64,000 nucleotides of DNA from Solobacterium sp. (GTDB lineage Bacteria; Bacillota_I; Bacilli_A; Erysipelotrichales; Erysipelotrichaceae). Position 1 is the first letter of the stretch; every line of letters starts with the position of its first letter. The stretch covers positions 29,117 through 93,116 of the forward strand of contig JAFWEW010000023.1 of the NCBI GenBank assembly GCA_017512725.1, in the 5' to 3' direction. Position numbers and translations under genes: made by a program. The notes beneath the pieces were generated by a model. That model was not told the DNA's origin. It searched no databases and saw only the letters and a program-made list of their open reading frames with translations. This document shows positions 34,644 through 43,290 of the stretch, piece after piece.

Positions 34644-35324
34644 ATGAACTACCGTGTAATCGACAAAGAGACGTATTACCGCAAAGGTGTCTACCGGCAC
34701 TTTACGGAAGACTGCAAATGTTCCGTGTCCATGACCGCAAGGATCGATGTGACGGATCTCATCGGTTATTCCAGACGCACCGGGACAAAGTTTTATATTA
34801 ATTTTCTTTATCTGCTTTCAAAAGTCCTGAACGCAAGAGAGGATTACCGCATGGCCTATCTCTGGGAGACGGATGAACTGATCTGTTATGACCGGATCCA
34901 CCCGACCCAGTACGTCTTCCATGAAGATACCGAGACCTGTACGCCGGTCTATACGACTTATTACGAGGAGTATCAGCAGTTTTACGACGAAGCGCAGAAG
35001 GATATTGAAGCAGCACAGCAGACACGGCAGTACTGCCTGGATGCGGCAGCGCATCCGAACTGGTTCGATGCCTCCTATCTTCCGTGGATTTCGTATGACG
35101 CATTGAATATCGAACTGCCGGACGGCTATCTGTATTTTCTGCCGATCATCAACTGGGGAAAGTACCGGGAAGAAAACGGCCGGTATCTTATGCCGGTATC
35201 GGTCCGGATGAACCATGCGGTTGCGGACGGGTATCTGGTTGCGAAGGTGTTCCGGCTGCTGGAGACAGAGATTCAGACATTTTCCAGTCGATCAGACAAT
35301 GTGCAAGGAGAGAAACAGCGATGA
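34644..35324 (+). CDS. CatA-like acyltransferase
   Basis: A 226-residue protein of the chloramphenicol acetyltransferase (CatA) fold. The catalytic C-terminal motif is NHAVADG, which keeps the active histidine and the Asp-Gly pair of HHxxxDG but has Asn for the first His. FTIN-type core segments are seen as KFYINFLYLLSKVLN and VFHEDTETCTPVYTTY. The start at 34644 gives the normal CAT length. Family members acetylate chloramphenicol or unknown hydroxylated substrates; resistance cannot be claimed. It ends in an ATGA overlap with the ASCH gene. Confidence 0.82.
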   Translation: MNYRVIDKETYYRKGVYRHFTEDCKCSVSMTARIDVTDLIGYSRRTGTKFYINFLYLLSKVLNAREDYRMAYLWETDELICYDRIHPTQYVFHEDTETCTPVYTTYYEEYQQFYDEAQKDIEAAQQTRQYCLDAAAHPNWFDASYLPWISYDALNIELPDGYLYFLPIINWGKYREENGRYLMPVSVRMNHAVADGYLVAKVFRLLETEIQTFSSRSDNVQGEKQR

Positions 35325-35788
35325 ACGCAGAAGAATTATGGAACGCATTCTGTGAAGAAAGCGGAACGGACCGCAGTACGCCGCATGAAGCCTGGGCATT
35401 CGGAGGGAATCCGGATCATCTGGCAGATCTTGTGCTGCGCGGTATCAAGACGGCTACCGCTTCCGGATATGACCTGTATTTTCTGGAAGGGGAAGAAGAA
35501 CCGCTGCCAAAGCCGGAGGATTACAGCGTGATCCTGAATTCCAGAGAAGAAGCGGTCTGCGTGATCCGGACGGTAAAGACAAGTGTCGTACCATTCCTGG
35601 AAGTCACGGAAGAACATGCATACAAAGAAGGTGAGGGGGACCGATCGCTTGCTTACTGGCGGGCAGTTCACGAAGATTTCTTTCTGAAGGATTTTGCGGA
35701 ATCCGGGGAAGTATTTACCGATCAGAGCCGGATCCTGTGTGAAGAATTTGAAGTCTGTTTCAAAGCGGATCCAAACGGGAATTCCTGA
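35321..35788 (+). CDS. ASCH domain protein
   Basis: A 155-residue ASCH domain protein of the YqfB/COG4405 type. The hallmark is LRGIKTATASGYDLY (G-x-K-x-x-T), followed by the PUA-like barrel and the SLAYWRAVHEDFF segment common to this subfamily. ASCH proteins bind RNA or hydrolyse modified nucleosides; the specific activity is not known here. Its ATG overlaps the stop of the acyltransferase gene by 4 bases. Confidence 0.85.
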   Translation: MNAEELWNAFCEESGTDRSTPHEAWAFGGNPDHLADLVLRGIKTATASGYDLYFLEGEEEPLPKPEDYSVILNSREEAVCVIRTVKTSVVPFLEVTEEHAYKEGEGDRSLAYWRAVHEDFFLKDFAESGEVFTDQSRILCEEFEVCFKADPNGNS

Positions 35789-35803
35789 GGAAGGAGAAGA
35801 GAC

Positions 35804-36121
35804 ATGGCATCGAGCAGGGAATATCTGGAGTTTATCCTGGAACAGCTGTCCGGACTGGAGGATATCTGTTACCGGGCGATGATGGGAGAGTATATTCTGT
35901 ACTACAAAGACCGGGTAGTCGGCGGAATCTATGACGACCGGCTGCTGGTGAAGGCAGTTCCTTCGGCCGTGAACTACGTAACGGACGTGCAGTATGAGCT
36001 TCCCTATGAAGGCGCAAAGGAGATGCTGCTGGTGGACAATGTCGACAGCCGGGAATATCTGCAGGGTCTGTTTGAGGCTATGTATGCGGAACTTCCTGCA
36101 CCGAAACCGAAAAAACGGTGA
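35804..36121 (+). CDS. TfoX N-terminal domain protein
   Basis: A 105-residue protein with only the TfoX N-terminal domain. The signature CYRAMMGEYILYYKDRVVGGIYDDRLLVK is seen as consecutive blocks from about residue 22. TfoX regulates competence in Proteobacteria, but stand-alone N-domains in Bacillota have no assigned role. It starts 15 bases after the ASCH gene with an AAGGAGAAG site and closes the small-gene run. Confidence 0.85.
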   Translation: MASSREYLEFILEQLSGLEDICYRAMMGEYILYYKDRVVGGIYDDRLLVKAVPSAVNYVTDVQYELPYEGAKEMLLVDNVDSREYLQGLFEAMYAELPAPKPKKR

Positions 36122-36239
36122 AGGGAAAAATGAGGAAGAAACGGCGCAAAACCGCACCGGAAAAATGATTGGTACACAAAGGAACGGAAAAAGGGAATGA
36201 AATGATTCTTTTTGAAGGCAAATAGAATGAATTCATCCC

Positions 36240-36268
36240 TTTACTTATATATAGGTTTTTTGTAATAT
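36240..36268 (+). promoter_or_regulatory. Probable promoter of the purine operon
   Basis: A -35 box TTTACT (36240-36245) and a -10 box TAATAT (36263-36268) are 17 bases apart. Transcription would start near 36275 and give a leader of about 190 bases before purE. Confidence 0.6.
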
Positions 36269-36274
36269 ACTCAT

Positions 36275-36449
36275 ATCCTTTAAGAGGCTGCCCCGCGAGG
36301 CAGGAAGGGACGGTGAACTGCATATGAACAAACGATTTGCAATGAGCCAGATGTGGAAGGATACCGGAAAATCCAGCGTTATTTCCGGACGTTTTTTTGC
36401 CAAATAAAATCACAGCGCCTGTGGAGGGTTTCCGCAGGCATTTTCTTTT
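36275..36449 (+). promoter_or_regulatory. purE operon leader with two terminator-like hairpins
   Basis: The leader holds a small CTGCC/GGCAG hairpin (36288-36303), then CCGGAAA (36364-36370) pairing with TTTCCGG (36382-36388) followed by seven T, then a second hairpin (36417-36425 with 36431-36439) followed by ATTTTCTTTT. GGAT/ATCC around 36357-36374 offers an alternative fold to the first terminator. This looks like transcription attenuation. It does not match the guanine, PRPP (ykkC) or ZTP riboswitch cores as I know them. Confidence 0.55.
36324..36407 (+). CDS. Possible 27-codon leader peptide before purE
   Basis: An ATG at 36324 opens a 27-codon frame (begins MNKRFAMSQMWKD, ends SGRFFAK) that runs across the first terminator hairpin of the purE leader and stops at 36407. 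Purine-rich AGGAAGGGA is about 14 bases upstream, a long spacing. The peptide shows no run of regulatory codons. It may be an attenuation peptide or chance. Confidence 0.3.
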   Translation: MNKRFAMSQMWKDTGKSSVISGRFFAK

Positions 36450-36466
36450 GAAGGAGGAAGAAATAA

Positions 36467-36961
36467 ATGAAAAAAGCAGCGATCATTATGGGTTCAGACA
36501 GCGACTGGGGTGTCATGAAAAAGGCGGCATCGACACTGAAGGAATTTGGGATTCCGTTTGAGGTTCATGTGTACTCTGCTCACCGCACACCGGATATCGC
36601 GGCTTCGTTTGCGGAAAACGCAAGAGAAAACGGGTTTGGCGTACTCATCGCCGGAGCTGGCATGAGTGCGGCACTTGCCGGAGCGCTTGCCGCAAAGACA
36701 ACACTTCCGGTAATCGGTGTTCCGCTGGATGCGGATCTCGCCGGAGTGGATTCGCTGCTCACAACCGTTATGATGCCTCCGGGAATTCCGGTCGCAACAG
36801 TAGGAATCAACGGAGCAGACAATGCGGCACTGCTTGCAGCGCAGATCCTTGCGGTTGATGATGAAGATCTGAATGAAAAGCTTGTGCAGCGGAAACGGGC
36901 AATGCATGATGCAGTGCTTGAGAAAGATGCACGCATGCAGGAAGAAGTGAAAGGGCTCTGA
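36467..36961 (+). CDS. purE: 5-(carboxyamino)imidazole ribonucleotide mutase
   Basis: A 164-residue PurE, which moves the carboxylate in the CAIR-forming step of purine synthesis. Landmarks are MGSDSDWGVM at the N-terminus, VYSAHRTPD, the GAGMSAALAGALAAKT loop, and the conserved VPLDADLAGVDSLLT and MPPGIPVATVGING. It starts the purE-F-M-N-O-H-D-L operon behind an AAGGAGG site. purK, which class I PurE needs, is not in the window, so the partner must lie elsewhere or the enzyme may act as a direct AIR carboxylase. Confidence 0.95.
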   Translation: MKKAAIIMGSDSDWGVMKKAASTLKEFGIPFEVHVYSAHRTPDIAASFAENARENGFGVLIAGAGMSAALAGALAAKTTLPVIGVPLDADLAGVDSLLTTVMMPPGIPVATVGINGADNAALLAAQILAVDDEDLNEKLVQRKRAMHDAVLEKDARMQEEVKGL

Positions 36962-36963
36962 TT

Positions 36964-38451
36964 ATGCAGGATATGATTCATGAAGAATGCGGCGTTTTCG
37001 GGATCTATGACCGTACCGCAAAAGAAGATGTCGCAAGCTGTACCTATTATGCGCTTCATGCCCTCCAGCACCGGGGACAGGAAAGCTGCGGCATTGCGGT
37101 AAATGACCGTGGCGTGATTGCCGTTCATAAGGATGTCGGCCTTGTACGGGATGTATTTGACAAGAGACAGCTCGAAAAGCTCGGGCAGGGACAGATTGCG
37201 ATCGGCCATACCCGTTACAGTACCTTTGGAACCGTCAACCGGACCAATGCACAGCCGCTGGTCGTCCGGCATATCAAGGGACAGCTGGCGATTGCACATA
37301 ACGGCAATCTGACCAATGCGTCGGAACTTCGGCAGGAACTGGAACTCTCCGGTGCGATCTTTCATACGACAAATGACTCGGAAATCATCTCCTATATGAT
37401 CATCCGGGAACGGCTGAAGCAGCCTTCCATTGAAAAGGCTCTGGAACAGGCGATGGTTTCCCTGAAAGGCGCGTATTCCCTGATCATTATGAGCCCGGAA
37501 AAACTGATCGCAGCACGTGATGCGACCGGGTTCCGCCCACTTGTGATGGGAAGAATGCCGGAAGGGCAGATCGTATTTGCCAGCGAGACCTGTGCGCTTG
37601 ACGCTCTGGGGGCGGCATATATCCGGGATCTTGAAGCAGGAGAGATCGTTGTTGTGGATGAAAACGGCGTTCGCAGTATCAAAACCCACTGCAAGGGGAA
37701 AGCCCATATCTGTGTATTTGAATATGTCTACTTTGCCCGCCCGGATTCCGTGATCGAAGGCCAGTCCGTCCATGAGGCGAGAATGAATGCCGGCAGGATC
37801 CTTGCGGAAGAATGTCCGGTGGAAGCGGATGTCGTGATCGGCGTTCCGGATTCCGGCCTAGATGCGGCGCTCGGATATGCGCTGCAGTCCGGGATCCCCT
37901 ATGGAATGGGATTTGTCAAAAACCGGTACATCGCCCGTACGTTCATCCAGCCGACCCAGGGTCAGCGGGAAAATGCGGTGCGCATGAAACTGAATGTTGT
38001 GGCGGCGGTTGTAAAAGGAAAACGGGTCATCATGGTGGATGACTCGATCGTACGCGGTACGACCAGCGCCAGAATCGTAAACCTTCTGCGGGATGCGGGA
38101 GCCAAGGAAGTTCATGTACGGGTATCGGCTCCTCCGTTTATCAGTCCGTGCTATTACGGGACGGACATTGACTCCAAGAAGAACCTGATTGCCTGTCAGA
38201 TGAACAATGACGAGATCTGCCGCGCAATCGGTGCGGATTCGCTCGGCTACCTTTCCGTTGACGGGGTCAAACGGATGGCAAAGGATGCCGGCTGTGACTT
38301 CTGTATCGGATGCTTTACCGAACAGTATCCGGCAGAGGTTCCGACCAGCACGGCGAAGGATAAATTCGAACAGAAGATCGGAGAAACCCCGACGTTCCAG
38401 GGGAAAGCGATCAAGCGTGAGGAGGACCGTTATGGCGAAGAGTTACAGTGA
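36964..38451 (+). CDS. purF: Amidophosphoribosyltransferase
   Basis: A 495-residue PurF that makes phosphoribosylamine from PRPP and glutamine, the committed step. A short propeptide (MQDMIHEE) precedes the catalytic Cys9 of the Ntn glutaminase (CGVFGIYDR). The PRPP motif VIMVDDSIVRGTTS is near residue 355. Cysteines typical of the Bacillus-type Fe-S form are seen in HICVFEYVYF, ISPCYYG and CIGC. It begins 2 bases after purE and its 3' end overlaps purM by 20 bases. Confidence 0.96.
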   Translation: MQDMIHEECGVFGIYDRTAKEDVASCTYYALHALQHRGQESCGIAVNDRGVIAVHKDVGLVRDVFDKRQLEKLGQGQIAIGHTRYSTFGTVNRTNAQPLVVRHIKGQLAIAHNGNLTNASELRQELELSGAIFHTTNDSEIISYMIIRERLKQPSIEKALEQAMVSLKGAYSLIIMSPEKLIAARDATGFRPLVMGRMPEGQIVFASETCALDALGAAYIRDLEAGEIVVVDENGVRSIKTHCKGKAHICVFEYVYFARPDSVIEGQSVHEARMNAGRILAEECPVEADVVIGVPDSGLDAALGYALQSGIPYGMGFVKNRYIARTFIQPTQGQRENAVRMKLNVVAAVVKGKRVIMVDDSIVRGTTSARIVNLLRDAGAKEVHVRVSAPPFISPCYYGTDIDSKKNLIACQMNNDEICRAIGADSLGYLSVDGVKRMAKDAGCDFCIGCFTEQYPAEVPTSTAKDKFEQKIGETPTFQGKAIKREEDRYGEELQ

Positions 38452-39472
38452 CAGCTATAAAGAAGCCGGTGTTGATGTAACAGCGGGTTATGAATCCGTC
38501 GAGCTGATGAAGAAACATGTCGCAAAGACAAAGATTCCCGGCGTGCTCGATACGATCGGCGGGTTTGGCGGCCTGTTTGCGCCGGATGTTTCCGGAATGA
38601 AGAAACCGGTTCTGGTATCCGGTACGGACGGAGTCGGCACAAAGATCAAGCTTGCATTTCTGATGGATAAACACGATACGGTCGGGATCGACTGCGTTGC
38701 GATGTGTGTCAACGATGTGATCTGTGCCGGCGCAAAACCGCTGTTTTTCCTCGACTACATTGCCTGCGGAAAGAATATTCCAGAGAAGATCGCTGCGATT
38801 GTCAAAGGCGTCAGCGAAGGCTGTGTGCAGGCCGGCTGTGCATTGATCGGGGGTGAGACCGCAGAACATCCGGGTCTCATGCCGGAAGAGGAATATGATC
38901 TGGCAGGCTTTACCGTCGGTCTTGCCGAGGAAGAACAGATTCTCGACAAATCCTCGGTACAGGCCGGAGACGTTCTGATCGGACTGCCTTCCAGCGGTGT
39001 GCATTCCAACGGGTTCTCCCTGATCCGAAAGGTATTCGACATCGGGAACTGTGATCTGAATGCCTACAGTGATGTGCTTGGAAAGGGCCTTGGAGAAACA
39101 CTGCTTACACCGACCGTGATTTATGTGAAGCCGGTGCTGGAACTTCTTAAAGCCGTGAAGGTTCGCTCCCTTGCCCATATTACCGGCGGCGGCTTTTATG
39201 AAAACCTGCCCCGGGCGTACGGTGAAGCATTTGATGCGGTGATCCGAAAAGGAAGCTGGGACATGCCGGCGATCTTCCGCCTGATCCAGGAAACGGGAGA
39301 GATCCCGGAGCACGATATGTTCAATACGTTCAACATGGGAATCGGCATGTGCGCAATCGTATCCCCACAGGATGCGGAAAATGCCCTGCAGGTTCTTCGG
39401 GAAAACGGAATCGATGCACACATAATTGGTGAGATCCGGGAAGGAAGTCACCGCGTGCTGTTTGAGGAGTAA
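38432..39472 (+). CDS. purM: Phosphoribosylformylglycinamidine cyclo-ligase
   Basis: A 346-residue AIR synthetase that closes the imidazole ring with ATP. The glycine-rich and metal-binding blocks are visible: DTIGGFGGLF, VSGTDGVGTKIK, DCVAMCVNDVICAGAKPLFFLDY, LIGGETAEHPG and HITGGGFYENLPR. The start at 38432 is chosen for its GGAGG site and the family's MAKSYSDSYKEAGVD opening; the frame is open further upstream inside purF. It ends 5 bases before purN. Confidence 0.96.
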   Translation: MAKSYSDSYKEAGVDVTAGYESVELMKKHVAKTKIPGVLDTIGGFGGLFAPDVSGMKKPVLVSGTDGVGTKIKLAFLMDKHDTVGIDCVAMCVNDVICAGAKPLFFLDYIACGKNIPEKIAAIVKGVSEGCVQAGCALIGGETAEHPGLMPEEEYDLAGFTVGLAEEEQILDKSSVQAGDVLIGLPSSGVHSNGFSLIRKVFDIGNCDLNAYSDVLGKGLGETLLTPTVIYVKPVLELLKAVKVRSLAHITGGGFYENLPRAYGEAFDAVIRKGSWDMPAIFRLIQETGEIPEHDMFNTFNMGIGMCAIVSPQDAENALQVLRENGIDAHIIGEIREGSHRVLFEE

Positions 39473-39477
39473 GGACC

Positions 39478-40083
39478 ATGATACGGATTGCGGTAATGGT
39501 CAGCGGCGGCGGAACGAATCTGCAGGCACTGATCGATGCCCAGAACAAAGGAATGTTCCCCAATGGAAAGATCGTACTGGTGATTGCTTCTCAGGAAGGG
39601 GCCTATGCGCTGAAGCGGGCCGAACAGGCAGGCATTGAAACTCTGGTGATTGCCCGGAAGAACTATGTCAGCAGTGAATTGTTTGATCTCGCGAATGTTA
39701 CGGCACTGAAGGATCATGAGATCGATCTTGTGGTGCTGGCGGGCTATCTCTCAATTCTTGGCACCACGGTGATTCAGGCGTATCCGGAACGGATCCTGAA
39801 TATTCATCCGTCTTTGATCCCTTCCTTCTGCGGCAAAGGGTTCTATGGTCTCAAAGTTCATGAAGAAGCGTTGAAGCGGGGCGTCAAAGTGACGGGTGCG
39901 ACGGTGCATTTTGTCAATGAGATCCCCGACGGCGGACGGATTCTGATCCAGAAGCCGGTTGAAGTAAACGAAGATGATACACCGGAAACCCTGCAGAAGC
40001 GGGTGATGGAAGAAGCGGAATGGATCATCCTTCCGGAAGCGGTGAGGATGGTGTCAGAGCGTTTGGAGAAGGAGGAACGATAG
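39478..40083 (+). CDS. purN: Phosphoribosylglycinamide formyltransferase
   Basis: A 201-residue folate-dependent GAR transformylase. The active-site blocks are SGGGTNLQALIDA at the N-terminus, ILNIHPSLIPSF with the catalytic His and preceding Asn, and TGATVHFVNEIPDGG with the catalytic Asp. It uses 10-formyltetrahydrofolate. The next gene, purO, starts at the base after its stop codon, so the two are coupled. Confidence 0.95.
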   Translation: MIRIAVMVSGGGTNLQALIDAQNKGMFPNGKIVLVIASQEGAYALKRAEQAGIETLVIARKNYVSSELFDLANVTALKDHEIDLVVLAGYLSILGTTVIQAYPERILNIHPSLIPSFCGKGFYGLKVHEEALKRGVKVTGATVHFVNEIPDGGRILIQKPVEVNEDDTPETLQKRVMEEAEWIILPEAVRMVSERLEKEER

Positions 40084-40794
40084 ATGAAAGCAGTTGATTT
40101 ATTTGAAACACTGAAACAGAACAGTTATCCCGGAAGAGGAATTGCGATCGGCCGTACACCTTGCGGAAAGAAGATCCGGATTGCTTACTTCATCATGGGC
40201 AGAAGCGAAAACAGCCGCAACCGCATCTTTGTGGAAGACGGAGACGGCATCCGCACAAAGGCATTTGATGAATCGAAGATGCAGGATCCGAGTCTGATCA
40301 TCTATGCCCCGGTAAGAGTGTTCAACGGCACGACGATTGTTACCAACGGTGACCAGACGGATACCATCTTTGAATACCTGGAACAGGGAAAGAGCTTCGA
40401 GGATGCGCTCCGCACCCGGACATTTGAACCGGACGGACCGAACTTCACACCGCGGATTTCAGCAATTGTAAAAGACGATTATTACGCAATGTCGATTCTC
40501 AAGAGCGCGGAAGGTGATGATGCGGCGGTACGCCGGTATTTCTTTGATTATCCGAATGAGAAGCCGGGATACGGACATCTCATTCATACCTATGAATCCG
40601 ACGGGAACCCGCTGCCTTCCTTTGAAGGAGAACCGACGCTCTGGGCAATGGCAAAGGAATCGTTTGATGAATTCTCAGATCATGTCTGGACTGCATTGAA
40701 TCCGGACAACAAAGTATCGCTGTTTACCCGGTCCATCGATATCGAAACCGGTGAGACAAGAAGCCGTATCTATAACCGAAATGTGGAGGAGTAA
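40084..40794 (+). CDS. purO: IMP cyclohydrolase, archaeal PurO-like
   Basis: A 236-residue member of the IMP cyclohydrolase family that includes archaeal PurO (COG3363 type), which closes FAICAR to IMP. Family features are the opening LKQNSYPGRGIAIGR, the block SRNRIFVEDGDGIRTKAFD, and YAPVRVFNGTTIVTNGDQTD. It is unrelated to the bacterial PurH cyclohydrolase domain. Placement between purN and a stand-alone AICAR formyltransferase supports the role: together the two proteins replace the usual bifunctional PurH. Confidence 0.9.
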   Translation: MKAVDLFETLKQNSYPGRGIAIGRTPCGKKIRIAYFIMGRSENSRNRIFVEDGDGIRTKAFDESKMQDPSLIIYAPVRVFNGTTIVTNGDQTDTIFEYLEQGKSFEDALRTRTFEPDGPNFTPRISAIVKDDYYAMSILKSAEGDDAAVRRYFFDYPNEKPGYGHLIHTYESDGNPLPSFEGEPTLWAMAKESFDEFSDHVWTALNPDNKVSLFTRSIDIETGETRSRIYNRNVEE

Positions 40795-40800
40795 GAACAA

Positions 40801-41978
40801 TGGCAAATGAACTGGAACTGAAATATGGCTGTAACCCGAATCAGAAGCCGAGCCGCATCTTCATGGCAGACGGAAGCGAACTTCCGGTAACGGTACTGAA
40901 CGGCCGCCCGGGTTATATCAACTTTATGGACGCGCTGAACAGCTGGCAGCTTGTGAAAGAGCTGAAGGCAGCGACAGGACTTCCTTCCGCAGCCAGCTTC
41001 AAGCATGTATCGCCTGCCGGTGCGGCAGTCGGTCTTCCGCTTTCCGATGTGGAACGGGCAATCTATTTCACCGGGGACCAGGAACTCTCTCCGCTGGCCT
41101 GTGCCTATGCAAGAGCGCGTGGTGCAGACCGGATGAGCTCCTACGGAGACTTTGCGGCACTGTCGGATATCTGCGATGCGGATACCGCTAATCTGCTCAA
41201 GCCGGAAGTCAGTGACGGTGTCATTGCGCCGGGTTATACCGAAGAGGCGCTTGCGATCCTCAAAACCAAGAAGAAAGGCAACTATAACGTCCTTCAGATG
41301 GATGAATCCTACCGTCCGGATCCGATTGAGCACAAGCAGGTTTTCGGAATCACGTTTGAGCAGGGAAGAAACGAACTGGTCATCGATGAGAATGCGGTTT
41401 CCAACATTGTTACCAAAAACAAGGATCTTCCGGAAAGCGCCAAGCGGGACCTGATCATCGCCCTGATAACCCTGAAATATACCCAGTCCAATTCCGTGGC
41501 TTACGCAAAGAACGGTCAGGTAATCGGCGTCGGTGCCGGACAGCAGAGCCGTGTGCACTGTGTGCGTCTGGCCGGTGACAAGGCAGACCACTGGTGGCTG
41601 CGTCAGAGTCCGAAGGTTCTGAATCTTCCGTTCCGAGACGATATCCGCAGACCCGACCGCGACAATGCGATCGATGTCTATATCGGCAATGAATACATGG
41701 ATGTGCTGAGAGACGGCGCATGGCAGAACTTCTTCAAGGAACAGCCGTCGGTATTTACCGAAGAAGAAAAACGTGCCTGGCTGGATCAGAACGACGGCGT
41801 ATCCCTGGGCAGTGATGCGTTCTTCCCGTTTGGAGACAATATCGAACGGGCGAACAAGAGCGGCGTGAAATATGTCGTCGAACCGGGCGGATCGATCCGT
41901 GATGACAATGTGATTGAGACGGCGGACCGGTATGGAATGGTCATGGCCTTCAACGGCATTCGTCTGTTCCATCATTGA
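40801..41978 (+). CDS. purH: Stand-alone AICAR formyltransferase (PurH C-domain type)
   Basis: A 392-residue phosphoribosylaminoimidazolecarboxamide formyltransferase lacking the N-terminal IMP cyclohydrolase domain found in normal PurH (about 510-530 residues). The protein starts directly with ELKYGCNPNQKPSR, the usual junction into the AICARFT domain. Catalytic Lys-His is seen in ASFKHVSPAGAA. Further blocks are KYTQSNSVAYAKNGQVIGVGAGQQSRVHC and SLGSDAFFPFGDNIERA. It follows purO after 6 bases with a GGAGG site. Confidence 0.93.
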
Positions 41979-42006
41979 TGGAAGTTCAAAGAGGAGTTGA
42001 AATCGC

Positions 42007-43290
42007 ATGAAAGTACTGGTAGTAGGAAGCGGCGGACGCGAACATGCCATTATCCGCAAACTGAAGGAAAGTGCTCTGAAGCCGAAGATCATCTGTGCTC
42101 CGGGCAACGGCGGCATTTCTGCGGATGCGGAATGCGTTCCCATCACGGCAACGGATATTTCCGCGATGGTCAGCTATGCACTGGAACAACAGATCGATTA
42201 TGTATGTGTGACACCGGATGATCCGCTGGCACTCGGCATGGTCGATGCCCTGGCGCAGAAAGGAATTCCTGCGTTCGGACCGACTCAGGCGGCAGCGCGG
42301 ATCGAAGCTTCCAAAGTCTTTTCCAAGAATCTGATGCAGAAATACGGGATCCCGACTGCTTCTTATGAGGTCTTTGAAAGTCCCCGGGAAGCAGCGGCGT
42401 ATGTACGACGGATGGGAACCTATCCGACCGTTATCAAGGCCGATGGCCTTGCCCTGGGCAAAGGCGTTCTGATTGCACAGAACGAGGAAGAAGCCATGGA
42501 TGCGATCAGGCATCTGATGGTGGACAAGGCATTTGGAGAATCCGGGAACCGTGTCGTAATTGAAGAGTTCCTTACCGGCACCGAGGTTTCCGTGCTGGCA
42601 TTTGCGGATGGAGAAACGATCGTACCGATGGTTTCTTCAATGGACCACAAGCGTGCAAACGACAACGATGAAGGACTCAATACCGGCGGAATGGGAACGA
42701 TCGCACCTTCTCCGTTCTATACGAAAGAAGCTGCAGAACGCTGTATGAAAGAGATCTTCCTGCCGACCATGGAAGCCATGAAGAAGGAAGGCTGTCCGTT
42801 CAGCGGATGCCTTTATTTCGGTCTGATCCTGACCAAAGACGGCCCGAAGGTTATTGAATACAACAGCCGGTTCGGTGATCCGGAAACCCAGTCGGTCATT
42901 CCGCTGCTGGATGGTGATCTTCTCGAGATCATGATGGCATGCACGAAGGGTGAACTGAAGGAATCCATGGTGAAGTGGAAAGACGGCGCTGCGGCCTGTG
43001 TCATTGAGGCAAGCGGCGGCTATCCGGGAAGCTATGAGAAAGGCAAGGAGATCTTCGGTCTCAACCGCATGGGACAGCTGGAGGAACAGACGGTCTATCA
43101 TGCCGGCACCAAATATGAGGCGGGCAAGTACTATACAAACGGCGGCCGCGTGCTTGGCATTACGGCGGTTGCCCCAACTCTGAAGGAAGCGCTGGCAAAA
43201 GCCTATGAAGGCGTGGATCAGGTGACGTTTGAAAACATGCATGTACGCCGGGATATCGGTGCGAAGGCACTGAAAGGATGTGAAGAATGA
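42007..43290 (+). CDS. purD: Phosphoribosylamine--glycine ligase
   Basis: A 427-residue ATP-grasp GAR synthetase. It opens with MKVLVVGSGGREHAI, has the ATP-grasp core VIKADGLALGKGV and IEEFLTGTEVSVLAF, then GGMGTIAPSPFY and EYNSRFGDPETQ with the magnesium ligands. The C-terminal PurD_C domain follows from about residue 330. It begins 28 bases after the AICAR formyltransferase gene with a GAGGAG site and overlaps purL by 4 bases. Confidence 0.96.
   Translation: MKVLVVGSGGREHAIIRKLKESALKPKIICAPGNGGISADAECVPITATDISAMVSYALEQQIDYVCVTPDDPLALGMVDALAQKGIPAFGPTQAAARIEASKVFSKNLMQKYGIPTASYEVFESPREAAAYVRRMGTYPTVIKADGLALGKGVLIAQNEEEAMDAIRHLMVDKAFGESGNRVVIEEFLTGTEVSVLAFADGETIVPMVSSMDHKRANDNDEGLNTGGMGTIAPSPFYTKEAAERCMKEIFLPTMEAMKKEGCPFSGCLYFGLILTKDGPKVIEYNSRFGDPETQSVIPLLDGDLLEIMMACTKGELKESMVKWKDGAAACVIEASGGYPGSYEKGKEIFGLNRMGQLEEQTVYHAGTKYEAGKYYTNGGRVLGITAVAPTLKEALAKAYEGVDQVTFENMHVRRDIGAKALKGCEE

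Noticed and set aside
36580..37773. A 397-codon minus-strand frame across purE and purF
   Set aside because: It spans two certain genes in the opposite direction and has no family match or ribosome site.
40770..42146. A 458-codon minus-strand frame over the AICAR formyltransferase gene
   Set aside because: It is a shadow of a recognised gene with implausible composition and no start signal.
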